64,000 nt of DNA, taken from assembly GCF_000166275.1 (NCBI RefSeq), contig NZ_CM001023.1:4157001-4221000 (forward strand), read 5' to 3'. The notes beneath the pieces are model-generated. The model did not search any database, had not been told where the DNA came from, and worked only from the letters and a program-made list of their open reading frames with translations. Positions 8,421-18,531 of this stretch are shown in pieces. The stretch is from Algoriphagus machipongonensis. GTDB lineage: Bacteria; Bacteroidota; Bacteroidia; Cytophagales; Cyclobacteriaceae. The stretch's first letter is position 1. The number at the start of each line of letters is the position of its first letter. A program made the position numbers and the translations under genes.

Positions 8421-9485
8421 ATGAAAAAAGGAAAAGCCACCATACATGACATAGCAGAGAAACTAAATATTACTGCTAGCACCGTGTCCAGGGCATTAAA
8501 CAACAACCCTAGGATATCGGATGCAACAAAGAAAAAAGTACTGAAAGTTGCCAAACAACTCAACTACCAGCCAAACCACATTGCCTCAGCCTTACGAAGT
8601 GGTAAAAGCAGGCTAATCGGAGTAATTGTTCCAACTGCCAATAGAAACTTCTTTTCTTCTGTCATTCGAGGAATTGAAGAGATTGCAAACAGCCTTAATT
8701 ATAAGATTATTATTTCCCAATCCTATGATGAGTTTGAAAAGGAAGTTCAAACTGTCGAAGCATTGCTCAATGCCAGAGTAGATGGCATCTTAGCTTCTAT
8801 AGGCAAAACGACCGAGAATTTTGATCATTTCGAAAAAGTGATGAAAAGAGGGATTCCACTTGTCTTGTTTGACAGAATAACCAACGATTTAGAAGTAAGC
8901 CAGGTGGTTATTGATGATTATCTGGGGGCCTACCAAACAGTCGAGCATTTAATAAAAAATGGTTGTTCGAGAATTGTTCACTTCACCAGCTCCCAAAGAA
9001 TCAACATTTACAAAGAAAGATTGCGCGGATATGAAGATGCCTTAAAAGATCATGGAATTGATTTAGATCCCGAGTTGGTCGTTTTCAGCAACATGCAATT
9101 GGAAGACGGGAAGTCCAGCATGAATTCTATCCTCCACAAAAACATTCCTTTTGATGGAGTTTTTTCCTCCTCCGATTATGCTATCATGGGGGCTATGCAA
9201 GTGCTGAAAGAAAATAATTTTAAAATCCCTGAGCAGGTGAAATTAGCGGGTTTTGGAAATGAGCCTTTTACCTCTTTCACTGAGCCTGGGATCACCTCCG
9301 TAGATCAAAAAAGTATCCCCATGGGGAAATTAGCTGCAGAAACTTTTTTTGAATTACTAAACAATGGAGGCACAGAAGCGATCGCACGCAAAACCATATT
9401 AAAACCAGAATTAATTATTAGAGGCTCATCCCAAGTTTCTAAGCCTAATTGTAGTCAAGCATTAACGGACTTACAAGCCACCTAA
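8421..9485 (+). CDS. LacI-family transcriptional regulator of the uronate locus
   Basis: DNA-binding repressor of 354 aa. The N-terminal helix-turn-helix and hinge are visible: TIHDIAEKLNITASTVSRAL (about 6-25) then LNYQPN; the rest is the periplasmic-binding-like sugar sensor domain (RLIGVIVPTANRNFFSSVI). It lies between kduD and the tagaturonate reductase gene, in the same direction, so it is probably autoregulated with them. Two matching CG-centred palindromes at 6543-6554 and 6715-6726 are the likely operators, and the inducer is probably KDG or a uronate; both are inference. Confidence 0.88.
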   Translation: MKKGKATIHDIAEKLNITASTVSRALNNNPRISDATKKKVLKVAKQLNYQPNHIASALRSGKSRLIGVIVPTANRNFFSSVIRGIEEIANSLNYKIIISQSYDEFEKEVQTVEALLNARVDGILASIGKTTENFDHFEKVMKRGIPLVLFDRITNDLEVSQVVIDDYLGAYQTVEHLIKNGCSRIVHFTSSQRINIYKERLRGYEDALKDHGIDLDPELVVFSNMQLEDGKSSMNSILHKNIPFDGVFSSSDYAIMGAMQVLKENNFKIPEQVKLAGFGNEPFTSFTEPGITSVDQKSIPMGKLAAETFFELLNNGGTEAIARKTILKPELIIRGSSQVSKPNCSQALTDLQAT

Positions 9486-9499
9486 TTTTTACAAACAAC

Positions 9500-10903
9500 A
9501 TGAAAACTCTCTCAAAATCTTTTGTTTCTAGGCAGGAAAGACCTGTTAAAATTCTCCAATTTGGGAATGGAAATTTCCTTCGTGGATTCACGGATTACAT
9601 GGTAGAGGAGGCAAATGAAAAAGGTGTTTTTAACGGAAATATTCAGGTAGTTCAGGTACACTCTCCTGTGGCAGATCCTAAAATGATTGAGCAGGACTGC
9701 CTATTCCATGTTTTGATTAGAGGATTGAAAGAAGGTAAACAAGTGGATGAGGCCAAACTCATTACTTGTATCCATGGCATTAGTAACCCAAATGAAGATT
9801 TCAATACCTATTTGAAGCTGGCAGAAAATCCAGACTTAAGGTTTATTATTTCCAATACTACCGAATCAGGTATTCAATTTGATTCTACAGATATTAATCC
9901 AGATGAGTTACCGAGTTCATTTCCTGGGAAAGTTGCGGCATTACTCTATCGCCGTTTTTTACATTTTCAAGGTGACCCTTCCAAAGGATTGATTTTTATC
10001 CCCTGTGAATTAATAGAGGATAACGGAATCACACTTAGAACTTGCATAGACCAATACGCAAGCCTTTGGAAATTGCCAAAAGCATTTACAGAGTGGCTCT
10101 TTTCAGCATGTACTTTTTGTAATACACTGGTGGACAGGATTGTCCCGGGATTCCCCAAAGACAGCATCCAGGAAATTCAGGAGCGTATTGGCTTTGAGGA
10201 TAAACTGGCGGTAATGGCAGAGCCTTTCCACTTCTGGGCGATCGAAGGTCCTGAACATGTCAAGGAGGAATTTCCTTTGGACAGAGCAGGATTAGATGTG
10301 CTATTTGTCAAAGACCTGACGCCATTCAGAACCCGAAAAGTAAGAATCCTTAATGGAGGGCATACCTCTATGGTTCCTTATGCTTATCTAACTGGAATCC
10401 GAACTGTACGCGAAGCAGTGGAAGATCCTGTAATCGGGAAATTTATGAGAGAGGTGATTTTTAATGAAATCATCCCAACACTGGACATGCCTAAAGATGA
10501 ATTGGAAAAGTTTGCAAACGATGTTTTGGAGCGCTTTGCCAATCCATTCATAGTCCATGAATTAAAATCCATCGCTCTTAATAGTATCTCAAAATTCAAA
10601 GTAAGGGTACTCCCTTCTCTACTCGAATATTATGAATCCAAAAATCTGTGGCCAGAAAAATTAACCCTTGCTTTTGCTGCTCTTTTGGTCTTTTATAAAG
10701 GAGAGTACAAAGGGGTAGAAACTCCAGTAAATGATAATCCATCGATCATGGCTGAATTCAAAGCCGCTTGGGAACTTGGGTCTACCAAGGAAACAGTAGA
10801 GAAATTATTAAGCGAAAGATCCTATTGGGGAGAAGACCTCAGGGAACATGAAGGCTTGGTCGAAGCAGTATCAAAAGCGGTTGATGAACTTTTACAGGCA
10901 TAG
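9500..10903 (+). CDS. uxaB: tagaturonate reductase (altronate oxidoreductase)
   Basis: Polyol/mannitol dehydrogenase-type enzyme of 467 aa that reduces D-tagaturonate to D-altronate in galacturonate catabolism. The N-terminal KILQFGNGNFLRGF is the nucleotide-binding block of this family, and RKVRILNGGHTSMVPYAYL is the conserved long-chain dehydrogenase segment with the catalytic Lys/Asn/His cluster region. It follows the regulator gene by 14 bases and ends just before a strong terminator. UxaC, UxaA and KDG kinase, which complete the pathway, are not in the window. Confidence 0.9.
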   Translation: MKTLSKSFVSRQERPVKILQFGNGNFLRGFTDYMVEEANEKGVFNGNIQVVQVHSPVADPKMIEQDCLFHVLIRGLKEGKQVDEAKLITCIHGISNPNEDFNTYLKLAENPDLRFIISNTTESGIQFDSTDINPDELPSSFPGKVAALLYRRFLHFQGDPSKGLIFIPCELIEDNGITLRTCIDQYASLWKLPKAFTEWLFSACTFCNTLVDRIVPGFPKDSIQEIQERIGFEDKLAVMAEPFHFWAIEGPEHVKEEFPLDRAGLDVLFVKDLTPFRTRKVRILNGGHTSMVPYAYLTGIRTVREAVEDPVIGKFMREVIFNEIIPTLDMPKDELEKFANDVLERFANPFIVHELKSIALNSISKFKVRVLPSLLEYYESKNLWPEKLTLAFAALLVFYKGEYKGVETPVNDNPSIMAEFKAAWELGSTKETVEKLLSERSYWGEDLREHEGLVEAVSKAVDELLQA

Positions 10904-10933
10904 ATTTATCAAAGGTCAATTCTGCAGATTTAA

Positions 10934-10974
10934 AAAAGAAAAGGAAAGCAATCATAATGCTTTCCTTTTCTTTT
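10934..10974. terminator. bidirectional terminator between uxaB and GH43 gene
   Basis: A 17-bp perfect stem (10934-10950 with 10958-10974) around a 7-base loop, A-rich on the left side and T-rich on the right, so it can stop both convergent genes. Confidence 0.85.
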
Positions 10975-10980
10975 ACATGA

Positions 10981-12126
10981 CTAGTCTTCTATAGGCATCG
11001 CCTGCGCTGTGGTTGTTGGACCATGAACGACCAAGGTGCCATCAGGTTTAATTTCCATTTTATCCAGAAATACTACCCGCTCTTGCCCGGATTCTTTGGT
11101 CCGGCCATGGTAGACACAATACATATCTCCATTATCCATAAAAACTATGTTGTTATGACCTGTCCCGGTCACCTCTCCTCCTTTATGCGTATTGAGTTCT
11201 AAAACCGGATTATTTGCGGCTTTTGTAAAAGGGCCTAATGGACTTTTAGAAGTGGCATATCCGACGGCATAATTTTCACCCGCGTAATAATTGCTGGAAT
11301 ACATCATGTAATAGGTATCCTCATGCTTGAAGATCACGGATCCCTCTGTCCACCTTCTATTGATTTCCTGTTTGGTAACCGATCTACTCTCCCATTCGGC
11401 TTGCGCATCATCCATTTTTACAGGCGGGCGAAGGCATAATACAGGCTCTCCGATTACTCCTGAGAAATCGGGCTTCAGTTCCACTCCATACACCCAGCTT
11501 TCTTCTATCTCCTCATACCAGCCTTTTTCTTTGGCCCAGTCTGCCACTTCACTTTCCACAGGATGCTTATAGCATGCTCTTGAGTAATAGAGGTAATATT
11601 TCCCACCTTCCCAGTAGACATTTGCATCAATAATTGGATAGCCCGGATCAAAAATAGGCTTGTCATACATCTCGATAAATGGTCCCGTAGGGCTTTCAGA
11701 AACTGCAACTCCTATCATGAAATTCTCTTCTTCATTTGTGGGATTGACCTTCCACTGAGCGCTAAAAAACATGTAATATTTCCCCTCGATTTTATAGACT
11801 TCCGGAGCCCAGAAGAATTTACTTGCCCAGCTGTCATCCGTGTTGCCTTGATAGACCTGGCCTTCAAATTTCCAATCGACCAGATTATCGGAAGAATAAG
11901 CCGCAAAGCCATCTTTTGCACCTCCACCTGTTCCGTACATAAAGTACTTTCCATCTCCATCATTCAATATAAATGGATCCCCAAATGCTACATCCAACGG
12001 GTTGGAATAGGTTTGTTTAGCAGCAACAGCTGTTGTTTCTTCCTGGCTTTTTTCCTTGGAATTGCAGGAAGCAAAAGCCATCAAAACGGACAAAAAAGCT
12101 CCAAAATATTTAAGTGAAATTTTCAT
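10981..12126 (-). CDS. GH43-family glycoside hydrolase lipoprotein
   Basis: Five-bladed beta-propeller glycosidase, 381 aa, acting on arabinan or xylan side chains. The signal ends in a lipobox (FASC). Likely catalytic acids are visible: Asp in AFGDPFIL (general base), Asp in PIIDANVYW (pKa modulator) and Glu in WTEGSVIF (general acid). Blades repeat the pattern KYYMFFSA / KYYLYYSR / TYYMMYSS. Position beside the pectin locus suggests removal of arabinose side chains from rhamnogalacturonan I, but it is transcribed on its own, and the exact linkage is unknown. Confidence 0.85.
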   Translation of the reverse strand: MKISLKYFGAFLSVLMAFASCNSKEKSQEETTAVAAKQTYSNPLDVAFGDPFILNDGDGKYFMYGTGGGAKDGFAAYSSDNLVDWKFEGQVYQGNTDDSWASKFFWAPEVYKIEGKYYMFFSAQWKVNPTNEEENFMIGVAVSESPTGPFIEMYDKPIFDPGYPIIDANVYWEGGKYYLYYSRACYKHPVESEVADWAKEKGWYEEIEESWVYGVELKPDFSGVIGEPVLCLRPPVKMDDAQAEWESRSVTKQEINRRWTEGSVIFKHEDTYYMMYSSNYYAGENYAVGYATSKSPLGPFTKAANNPVLELNTHKGGEVTGTGHNNIVFMDNGDMYCVYHGRTKESGQERVVFLDKMEIKPDGTLVVHGPTTTAQAMPIED

Positions 12127-12335
12127 ATGAATATAATTAATCTATTAAGAGCCATATGGAATCTCGCAAGATCTATAACCCTCCATTCGTATAACTTTTT
12201 TGTCATGATCGCTTTCATGTAGCTATACATATTTAATTTTCTAAAATGCCAAAATACATTCTTTTACCAAAAGGGATTGAATCAAGGTTTGAAAACAGGC
12301 GGAAACCCTACAAGATTATTTGCACACAGAATGCT

Positions 12336-13103
12336 TTAGGCAATTTCTTTTATCCAAACCCTTGGGTCTTGTCTCAGTAGCTGGACCAATGTTCCATACA
12401 ATTTTGAATTGTATTGGAAAAACTGATGTGGTCGCTCGAAGAAATTTTCTAAAGCCACAGCAAAAAACTCATGTTCATTTAATGCTCCCTCTTTCCTAAA
12501 AAAACCAGGAATATCAGAGGAAATCTTCCTTATTTCAGATGCACAAAATGAATGAAAGTCACGGTATGCCTGCGGATTAAAAAAGTCACTCTCTGAGTTA
12601 TTCCTGATTTGATTTTCCAATTTCAAGGCATGCGCTATTTCATGAATACCGAGATTCAATCCATCTTTTTGGTTTTCCAATCCTTCTAAAAATGCCTCCC
12701 AGGAAACAACAATAATCCCATGCCTTGGGTTGACTTCCCCTTTGTGGTAAGTCTTTGAGATCGTGCTATAGTAGGCGTTGGGATAAATCAATATCTTTTT
12801 GAAATGAGGCAATCGAACTCTCTGCCAACCAAAGGTTACCATGACTATTGTGGCGCCTATCAAGACTTCCATTTCTTGGCTAACAGCTTGCACTCCCCCT
12901 CTCCCAATGAATGTTTTTATGGTAAGGATTTCCTCTAATTTTCGGCAAAATTCTCGTTTATGCTTGTTGGAAAGTCTAGCAAAATAGGGAAACCTACTTT
13001 CTAAAATATCCAAATCACTTTGCTTGAGCCTTCGTCTCATGATGGATAAACGAAGCTCTTCAAAAAGCCAAAACCTACCTGAAAATAAGTAATACAAAAG
13101 CAT
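12336..13103 (-). CDS. MtfA-like zinc-dependent peptidase (M90)
   Basis: 255-aa protein with an HEIAH zinc motif at residues 154-158 and a later Glu-rich stretch (NEHEFFAVALENFFERP) that fits the third ligand region of MtfA/M90 peptidases. In enterobacteria MtfA inactivates the Mlc repressor; here the target is unknown. A short hydrophobic N-terminus may be a membrane segment, or the true start may be Met22 (MRRRLKQSD). It is a single gene with a terminator from rny separating it from the neighbour downstream of rny. Confidence 0.78.
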   Translation of the reverse strand: MLLYYLFSGRFWLFEELRLSIMRRRLKQSDLDILESRFPYFARLSNKHKREFCRKLEEILTIKTFIGRGGVQAVSQEMEVLIGATIVMVTFGWQRVRLPHFKKILIYPNAYYSTISKTYHKGEVNPRHGIIVVSWEAFLEGLENQKDGLNLGIHEIAHALKLENQIRNNSESDFFNPQAYRDFHSFCASEIRKISSDIPGFFRKEGALNEHEFFAVALENFFERPHQFFQYNSKLYGTLVQLLRQDPRVWIKEIA

Positions 13104-13119
13104 TCAGATCCCAAAAAAA

Positions 13120-13149
13120 AATGGCAGAAACTAAATCGTTTCTGCCATT
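13120..13149 (-). terminator. terminator of the pheT-zapA-rny operon
   Basis: 12-bp perfect stem (13120-13131 with 13138-13149), six-base loop, then a run of T on the minus strand, just beyond the rny stop. Confidence 0.85.
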
Positions 13150-13168
13150 ATTGAATTTTTAAAATTTA

Positions 13169-14734
13169 TTATCTAGCGTAATTTACAGCTCTCATTTCTC
13201 GGATCACTGTGATCTTGATTTGTCCAGGATACTGCATTTCCTTTTCTATTTTCTGCGAAATATCAAAGGATAGCTTTCCTGCTGTAGAATCATCTACATT
13301 ATCAGCATCTACCAATACTCTGAGTTCACGCCCCGCCTGCATAGCGAAACACTTATTGACTCCATCAAAGCTCAAAGCTAGTTCTTCCAGCTCTTTCAAT
13401 CTCTTGATGTAGCTATCCATCACTTCCCTTCTGGCTCCTGGTCTAGCTCCAGAAATCGCATCGGAAGCCTGAACAATCGGTGAAATCATCGATGTCATCT
13501 CGATCTCATCATGGTGAGCTCCGATGGCATTACAAACTTCCGGATGCTCTTTATAGCGCTTCGCTAATTCCATCCCCAAGACTGCGTGAGGCAGCTCTTG
13601 TTCTTCAGGCCATACCTTTCCAATATCATGAAGTAAGCCAGCCCTTTTAGCCAATTTGGCATTCAAGCCCATCTCTGCTGCCATGGTAGAAGAAAGCTTT
13701 GCCACCTCTCTGGAGTGCTGCAATAAGTTTTGACCATAGGAAGATCTGAACCTCATTCTACCCACCATTTTGATCAGTTCAGGGTGAAGACCATGAACGC
13801 CCAGGTCGATACAAGTTCTCTCTCCAATCTCTACAATTTCCTCTTCAATATTCTTTTCTGTCTTGGCGACAACTTCTTCAATTCTAGCCGGGTGGATTCT
13901 TCCATCCTGAACAAGTCTATGAAGAGAAAGCTTTGCGATTTCTCTTCTCACCGGATCAAAGCCTGAAATAATGATTGCCTCTGGCGTATCATCAACTACG
14001 ATTTCCACCCCCGTTGCAGCTTCCAAAGCTCGGATATTTCTACCCTCTCTACCGATAATTTTACCTTTGATATCGTCACTTTCTATGTTAAACACGGAAA
14101 CACAATTCTCAACCGCATGTTCTGTAGCAGTTCTTTGAATTGTATCTAGTACGATCTTTTTAGCTTGCTTGGTAGCAGTCAGTTTAGCCTCGTCCAGAAT
14201 ATCTTTGATTTGCGATGAAGCTTTGGTTTGAGCCTCTTCTGTAAGCATAGAAACCAGTTGCTCTCTCGCCTCTTCTCTAGTTAGAGCAGCTACTTTTTCA
14301 AGGTCTGCAATCCGTTGGTTGGTCACTTTTTCAAGCTCTTCCTTCTTTACTTGAACGGAGTGAAGTTGCGCGTTTAGGTTTTCTTTTTTGCTATCTAATT
14401 CTGCTTCTTTTCTCTTTACCTGCTCTAGCTCTTTGGATACTTGTTGCTCTCTTTGCTTGACTTTATTTTCATTGGTGATGATGATACTTTTCTTGTTACT
14501 CACCTCTTCGTCAAACTCCGACTTTAGCTTTAGGTACTTTTCTTTCGCTTCTAAGATTCTATCCTTTTTGATTGATTCGGCATTGATCTCTGCCTCTCGA
14601 AGCATGGATTTAATCTTTTCTTTGGTCTCTTCTTCGAGTTTTTGGTTTTTATTTTTAATCAATAATCCCGCTATCGCGGCTCCTGCACCAAGCCCCACCA
14701 GGGCGGCCAGGACTATGTATAATATATCTCCCAT
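13169..14734 (-). CDS. rny: ribonuclease Y
   Basis: Membrane-anchored endoribonuclease that starts mRNA decay, 521 aa, usual length. Domain order is clear: one N-terminal membrane helix (about 5-25), a long coiled coil (30-190), a KH RNA-binding domain ([19 protein letters not shown]), and an HD hydrolase domain with HSREVAKL and the metal site LLHDIGK. The C-terminal [13 protein letters not shown] type ending ([15 protein letters not shown]) is characteristic. It is last in a run with pheT, a coiled-coil gene and zapA. Confidence 0.96.
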   Translation of the reverse strand: MGDILYIVLAALVGLGAGAAIAGLLIKNKNQKLEEETKEKIKSMLREAEINAESIKKDRILEAKEKYLKLKSEFDEEVSNKKSIIITNENKVKQREQQVSKELEQVKRKEAELDSKKENLNAQLHSVQVKKEELEKVTNQRIADLEKVAALTREEAREQLVSMLTEEAQTKASSQIKDILDEAKLTATKQAKKIVLDTIQRTATEHAVENCVSVFNIESDDIKGKIIGREGRNIRALEAATGVEIVVDDTPEAIIISGFDPVRREIAKLSLHRLVQDGRIHPARIEEVVAKTEKNIEEEIVEIGERTCIDLGVHGLHPELIKMVGRMRFRSSYGQNLLQHSREVAKLSSTMAAEMGLNAKLAKRAGLLHDIGKVWPEEQELPHAVLGMELAKRYKEHPEVCNAIGAHHDEIEMTSMISPIVQASDAISGARPGARREVMDSYIKRLKELEELALSFDGVNKCFAMQAGRELRVLVDADNVDDSTAGKLSFDISQKIEKEMQYPGQIKITVIREMRAVNYAR

Positions 14735-14802
14735 AGGTATTTTAATATGAATTTAACCTGCGGGGAATCTTAAAAATTCTGGAAATAAGTGGGTAATGTT
14801 AA

Positions 14803-15087
14803 TTACAAAGCTTTTGAAAGCAACGAATTCAATTGTGACAAACTAGTTCGGATATGTTCACTGTCCTCGGCATTTACTTCATTGGTTTCCAGTGATTCCA
14901 CCATGCAATCAAAGGCTACCATTGCGATTAGATCTTGCTGATCGTCTAGTCCATATTCCTCTCGGTACTTTCTCAATTTTTCATTTATCAACTTGCCTGC
15001 ATGCCGGATCTTGGCTTCATCCTCGATCTTGACGCGCATGGGATATTCTCTATCTCCTATTTTTACTTTGATGGCAAGTGTCTCCAT
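14803..15087 (-). CDS. zapA: cell division protein ZapA
   Basis: 94-aa ZapA-family protein that bundles FtsZ filaments at the division site. It begins with the typical short strand-strand start (LAIKVKIGDREYPMRV) and continues as a helix with EDEAKIRHAGKLINEKL, then a C-terminal coiled coil. It lies directly after a small coiled-coil gene (one-base gap) and before rny, an arrangement often seen in Bacteroidota. Confidence 0.88.
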   Translation of the reverse strand: METLAIKVKIGDREYPMRVKIEDEAKIRHAGKLINEKLRKYREEYGLDDQQDLIAMVAFDCMVESLETNEVNAEDSEHIRTSLSQLNSLLSKAL

Positions 15088-15088
15088 A

Positions 15089-15373
15089 TCACTCGGATAA
15101 GTAGGTGATTAAATGGTCGATTTCTTGTATATAATTATTGATTAATTCACTCATTTCGGTTGAATCTTCAGAATCCACCGGTCGGCTCTCCACAATGTTA
15201 CTAATTTTAATCTTATTTTTAAAATGGTCGATTTCCTGCTCTTTTTGACTCAATTCAGCCGTCAATTCAGTCATTTTTGACTTCAGTTGTTCATTTTCTT
15301 CAGTCAAATGTTCTAATTTCTTACTGGCTTGATGCACCAGTTTTTCCAATTTTTGCAGTTCGTCGTGAATCAT
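15089..15373 (-). CDS. small coiled-coil protein between pheT and zapA
   Basis: 94-aa protein that is mostly one coiled coil: heptads run through KLEKLVHQASKKLEHLTEEN and on to about residue 60, followed by an acidic tail (NYIQEIDHLITYL). No enzyme motif is seen. It is three bases after pheT and one base before zapA, so it is translated with both. By position and shape it may be a ZapB-like partner of ZapA in divisome assembly; this is a guess from context. Confidence 0.7.
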   Translation of the reverse strand: MIHDELQKLEKLVHQASKKLEHLTEENEQLKSKMTELTAELSQKEQEIDHFKNKIKISNIVESRPVDSEDSTEMSELINNYIQEIDHLITYLSE

Positions 15374-15376
15374 CTT

Positions 15377-17791
15377 CTAAGTACGGATCAATGCACCTAC
15401 TTCTTTTTCAAAGGCTTGAATCAATTTACTCATAGTTTTGTCAATTACCTTATCGGTCAGTGTTTTTTCCTGATCCTGTAAGTGAAAACTCAATGCGTAA
15501 GCCTTTTTACCCGCATCAATTTTATCACCTTGGTATACATCGAAAACGCCAATTCTCTGTAATAATTTTCCTCCGAACTTAATTCCTACAGATTTTACCT
15601 GATCAAAACTCACAGATTTATCAATTACCAAAGACAAATCCCTCCTTACCTCGGGGAATTTGGAGATATCCTGATACTTCTTAAGCCCGCTGGCTTTCTT
15701 ACATAACAAATCCCAATCCAGCTCAGCAAAGAAAACTTCTTGCCTTACCTCGGCTAGTTTTAGAAGCTTTTCTTCAACTAACCCGATGGAACCGATTTCC
15801 TTTTGACCTAACATTAATTTTAAGCCATAATCAAAAGGAGCTGACTCCACCATACTAATATCACCGATGGAAATATTCAGTTTTTCCAGCAGTTTCTCCA
15901 CCGTTGCATAAAGGTCTGCAAAAGCAAAGGCTCTAGCTGGTTCCAACCAACTCTCAGAAGACTTATTCCCTGAAAGGAAAATACCCAGCCTTCTCCCCTC
16001 TTGATAACCCTCCTCAGATTTTTGATAGACCGTACCAAACTCAAAGGTCTTAAGATCGGTCTGTCTTCTATTTATATTTCTAGCCAAGACCTCCAAACCG
16101 GAAAATAAGAGAGTCTGACGCATCACGCCCAAATCCTCACTTAGCTTATTATAAATCTCTACGCTCTTGGAAGCATCTAGATAACCTGATTTCTCAGCAT
16201 ATCCTGGCTTCGTCAAACTATTCGTAATTATCTCATGATACCCTTGAGCAGAAAGAATTTCCGTCATACGGTATTGAAGTTTATTTAAATCTTTCACCGG
16301 ATGCTCCGCCAAAAAATCTGTCTTCAGATTCTCTGAAAGCAATACTTGATGGAAACCATGAATCCTTAAAACCTCTTCGATAATGTCTGCCTCCCTAGTC
16401 ACATCTACGCGATAGGGCTTGGCGATAGCTGTGAATCCGGTTTCTGTTTCATTTTCAACCCTAATCTCAAGGCTTTCCAAAATAGATTTGACCTCTGATG
16501 GCTCGATGGTTTTACCAATCAATCGGTTGACATGCCCATACTCTACCTCGATCACAAAATCCTCAATTGGGTTTGGGTAAAGATCTATAATTTCAGAACT
16601 AACTTTCCCTCCAGCAATCTCCTGAATTAATTTCACCGCTTGCTTCAATGCATAAACAGGCATATTAGGGTCTGTTCCTCTTTCAAATCTGAAAGAAGCA
16701 TCGGTTTTCAAACCATGAAATTGACTTCCTTTTCGAATGATATCCGGTGAAAAATAAGCAGACTCCAAAAAGATCGAAGTGGTATCATCTGAAACCCCTG
16801 AATCTTCACCTCCGAAAACCCCGGCGATACATAAGCCTCCTTTTGGATCTTTGATCATCAATTCCTCTCCGGAAAGCTTTCTTTCCTTTTCATCTAAGGT
16901 GGTGAACTTGGTATCCTTTGGGAGCTTGCCAACGATGATTTTTCCTTCGGAAATCTTATCCGCATCAAAAGCATGAAGTGGCTGACCTAAATCATGAAGG
17001 ATAAAATTGGTGATATCCACCACATTATTAATGGGATCCAAATCCAAAGACTTCAAGAAATTCTGTAACCACTGGGGAGATGGACCAATTTTCAATCCAG
17101 TCAAAACTACCCCTGCATACCTTGGACAATCTGCAGCATTTTCAACTTCCACCGAGATCGCAGGCCCTTCTGCTTCTACTTTCAGCTCCACAGCTTCAGG
17201 CATCTGGATTTCTCTTCCTAGTAAAGCTTTCAAATCTCTTGCTACCCCTAGGTGTGATGCGCCATCCGCACGGTTTGGTGTCAATCCGATCTCCAGGATC
17301 TCGTCTTTAGAAACCTCCACAATATCAGTAGCAGGGCTTCCATTGGGAAGGTCTGTATCCAAAACTAAAATACCTGCATGACTAGACCCAAGTCCCAATT
17401 CATCTTCAGCACATATCATCCCTTCTGAAACCTCTCCTCTGATTTTTGCTTTTTTCAATGTCAGCGGATCACCTGAACTTGGGTAAATGGTAGTTCCTAC
17501 TTTAGCTACCAAGACTTTTTGACCTTGGGCTACGTTAGGAGCTCCACAAACAATATTCGCAGGACTTTCAGCTCCTACATCTACAGTAGTAATCTTTAAT
17601 TTATCTGCATTGGGATGCTTCTCACAAGTCAAAACTTCTCCTACGACTACACCCTCTAATGCTCCTTTGATAGACTCAAAAGGCTCCAAACCCTCTACTT
17701 CCAGTCCGGATTGAGTCAGGAGGTCTGCAATTTCTTCTGAACTTTCAGTTAAAGTCAGATGATTTTTGAGTCTGTTTATAGATATTTTCAT
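15377..17791 (-). CDS. pheT: phenylalanine--tRNA ligase beta subunit
   Basis: Large beta subunit of the alpha2-beta2 phenylalanyl-tRNA synthetase, 804 aa. Domains in order: N-terminal tRNA-binding OB fold (about 40-150; EVLTCEKHPNADKL), B3/B4 editing domain (about 215-400; NVVDITNFILHDLGQP), B5 DNA-binding-like domain (about 405-480), catalytic-like core (RMTEILSAQGYHEIITNSL), and a C-terminal FDX-ACB anticodon domain (KFPEVRRDLSLVID). pheS is not nearby. It heads the operon with the coiled-coil gene, zapA and rny. Confidence 0.97.
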   Translation of the reverse strand: MKISINRLKNHLTLTESSEEIADLLTQSGLEVEGLEPFESIKGALEGVVVGEVLTCEKHPNADKLKITTVDVGAESPANIVCGAPNVAQGQKVLVAKVGTTIYPSSGDPLTLKKAKIRGEVSEGMICAEDELGLGSSHAGILVLDTDLPNGSPATDIVEVSKDEILEIGLTPNRADGASHLGVARDLKALLGREIQMPEAVELKVEAEGPAISVEVENAADCPRYAGVVLTGLKIGPSPQWLQNFLKSLDLDPINNVVDITNFILHDLGQPLHAFDADKISEGKIIVGKLPKDTKFTTLDEKERKLSGEELMIKDPKGGLCIAGVFGGEDSGVSDDTTSIFLESAYFSPDIIRKGSQFHGLKTDASFRFERGTDPNMPVYALKQAVKLIQEIAGGKVSSEIIDLYPNPIEDFVIEVEYGHVNRLIGKTIEPSEVKSILESLEIRVENETETGFTAIAKPYRVDVTREADIIEEVLRIHGFHQVLLSENLKTDFLAEHPVKDLNKLQYRMTEILSAQGYHEIITNSLTKPGYAEKSGYLDASKSVEIYNKLSEDLGVMRQTLLFSGLEVLARNINRRQTDLKTFEFGTVYQKSEEGYQEGRRLGIFLSGNKSSESWLEPARAFAFADLYATVEKLLEKLNISIGDISMVESAPFDYGLKLMLGQKEIGSIGLVEEKLLKLAEVRQEVFFAELDWDLLCKKASGLKKYQDISKFPEVRRDLSLVIDKSVSFDQVKSVGIKFGGKLLQRIGVFDVYQGDKIDAGKKAYALSFHLQDQEKTLTDKVIDKTMSKLIQAFEKEVGALIRT

Positions 17792-17841
17792 GAATAATTT
17801 GCTGTTGCTTTCGAATCCCAGATTCGACTAGATAAACAAAA

Positions 17842-17857
17842 GGGGTTCGAAAACCCC
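17842..17857 (-). terminator. weak hairpin downstream of DUF1684 gene
   Basis: Six-bp stem GGGGTT/AACCCC with a four-base loop, followed on the minus strand by CCTTTTG. It lies between the DUF1684 stop and pheT start and could end the radC-DUF1684 unit. Confidence 0.5.
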
Positions 17858-17909
17858 AATTTGATTAGAATAAGATACAAATTTAAGAGATTTGATTTAG
17901 GCAAAAAGG

Positions 17910-18527
17910 CTATTTCTCGTAATTTTTCTCACCAGCCTCAATTGCGATCTCCATGATGTTCTCACGAGGAGGAATAGGGCAAGCAAAATCTGGATTATAG
18001 GCACAATAAGGATTGTAAGCCAAATTAAAATCCAGCGTGATACTATTCTTTCCGTCCTGACGTGCGTTGATATAACGTCCCCCTCCATAGGTTTCCAAGC
18101 CACTGGTCTCATCTGCGAAAGCCAAAAAGAAATTTCGCATATCAGGCTCATCAATTGCTTGCAACAATAATAACTTCTGGGGTTTTCCTTTTAATTCAAA
18201 TTCAGCATAGGAATGCTCTATGTATCGCTCTTCCGAACCATCCGTCAAGGGCACCACTCGTACTTTTTTGTTTTCTACTGGTACCATCAGTGCTTTCACC
18301 TTGAAAGCAGGGTCGATAGGGTAAAAATCAAGCTCCTTAAACCCACTTTTTTGTTCCTCGGTCAAAGGAGAGTCAATATTGTATCGAATAAACTTAAACT
18401 GCCTCTCTCTTTCTGCCTCGATTTTTTCTTTATAAGCTTCCGGGCTTTCTGTTCCGGTCAATGTATACGCTATGGCCGCTACGATTACCGTAGCCACTAC
18501 TAGAAATAAAATATTTTTTGGTTTCAT
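17910..18527 (-). CDS. DUF1684 family protein
   Basis: 205-aa protein with an N-terminal signal anchor (residues 5-23) and a C-terminal DUF1684 domain containing the Cys-rich block NPYCAYNPDFACPIPP and the preceding GRYINAR, both typical of the family. The biochemical role is not known; the domain is predicted extracytoplasmic. It starts four bases after radC ends, so the two form one transcription unit. Confidence 0.85.
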   Translation of the reverse strand: MKPKNILFLVVATVIVAAIAYTLTGTESPEAYKEKIEAERERQFKFIRYNIDSPLTEEQKSGFKELDFYPIDPAFKVKALMVPVENKKVRVVPLTDGSEERYIEHSYAEFELKGKPQKLLLLQAIDEPDMRNFFLAFADETSGLETYGGGRYINARQDGKNSITLDFNLAYNPYCAYNPDFACPIPPRENIMEIAIEAGEKNYEK

Positions 18528-18531
18528 TCTT

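Noticed and set aside
13209..17381. Several open frames opposite rny and pheT
   Set aside because: Antisense shadows of well-identified genes, without signals or conserved family features.
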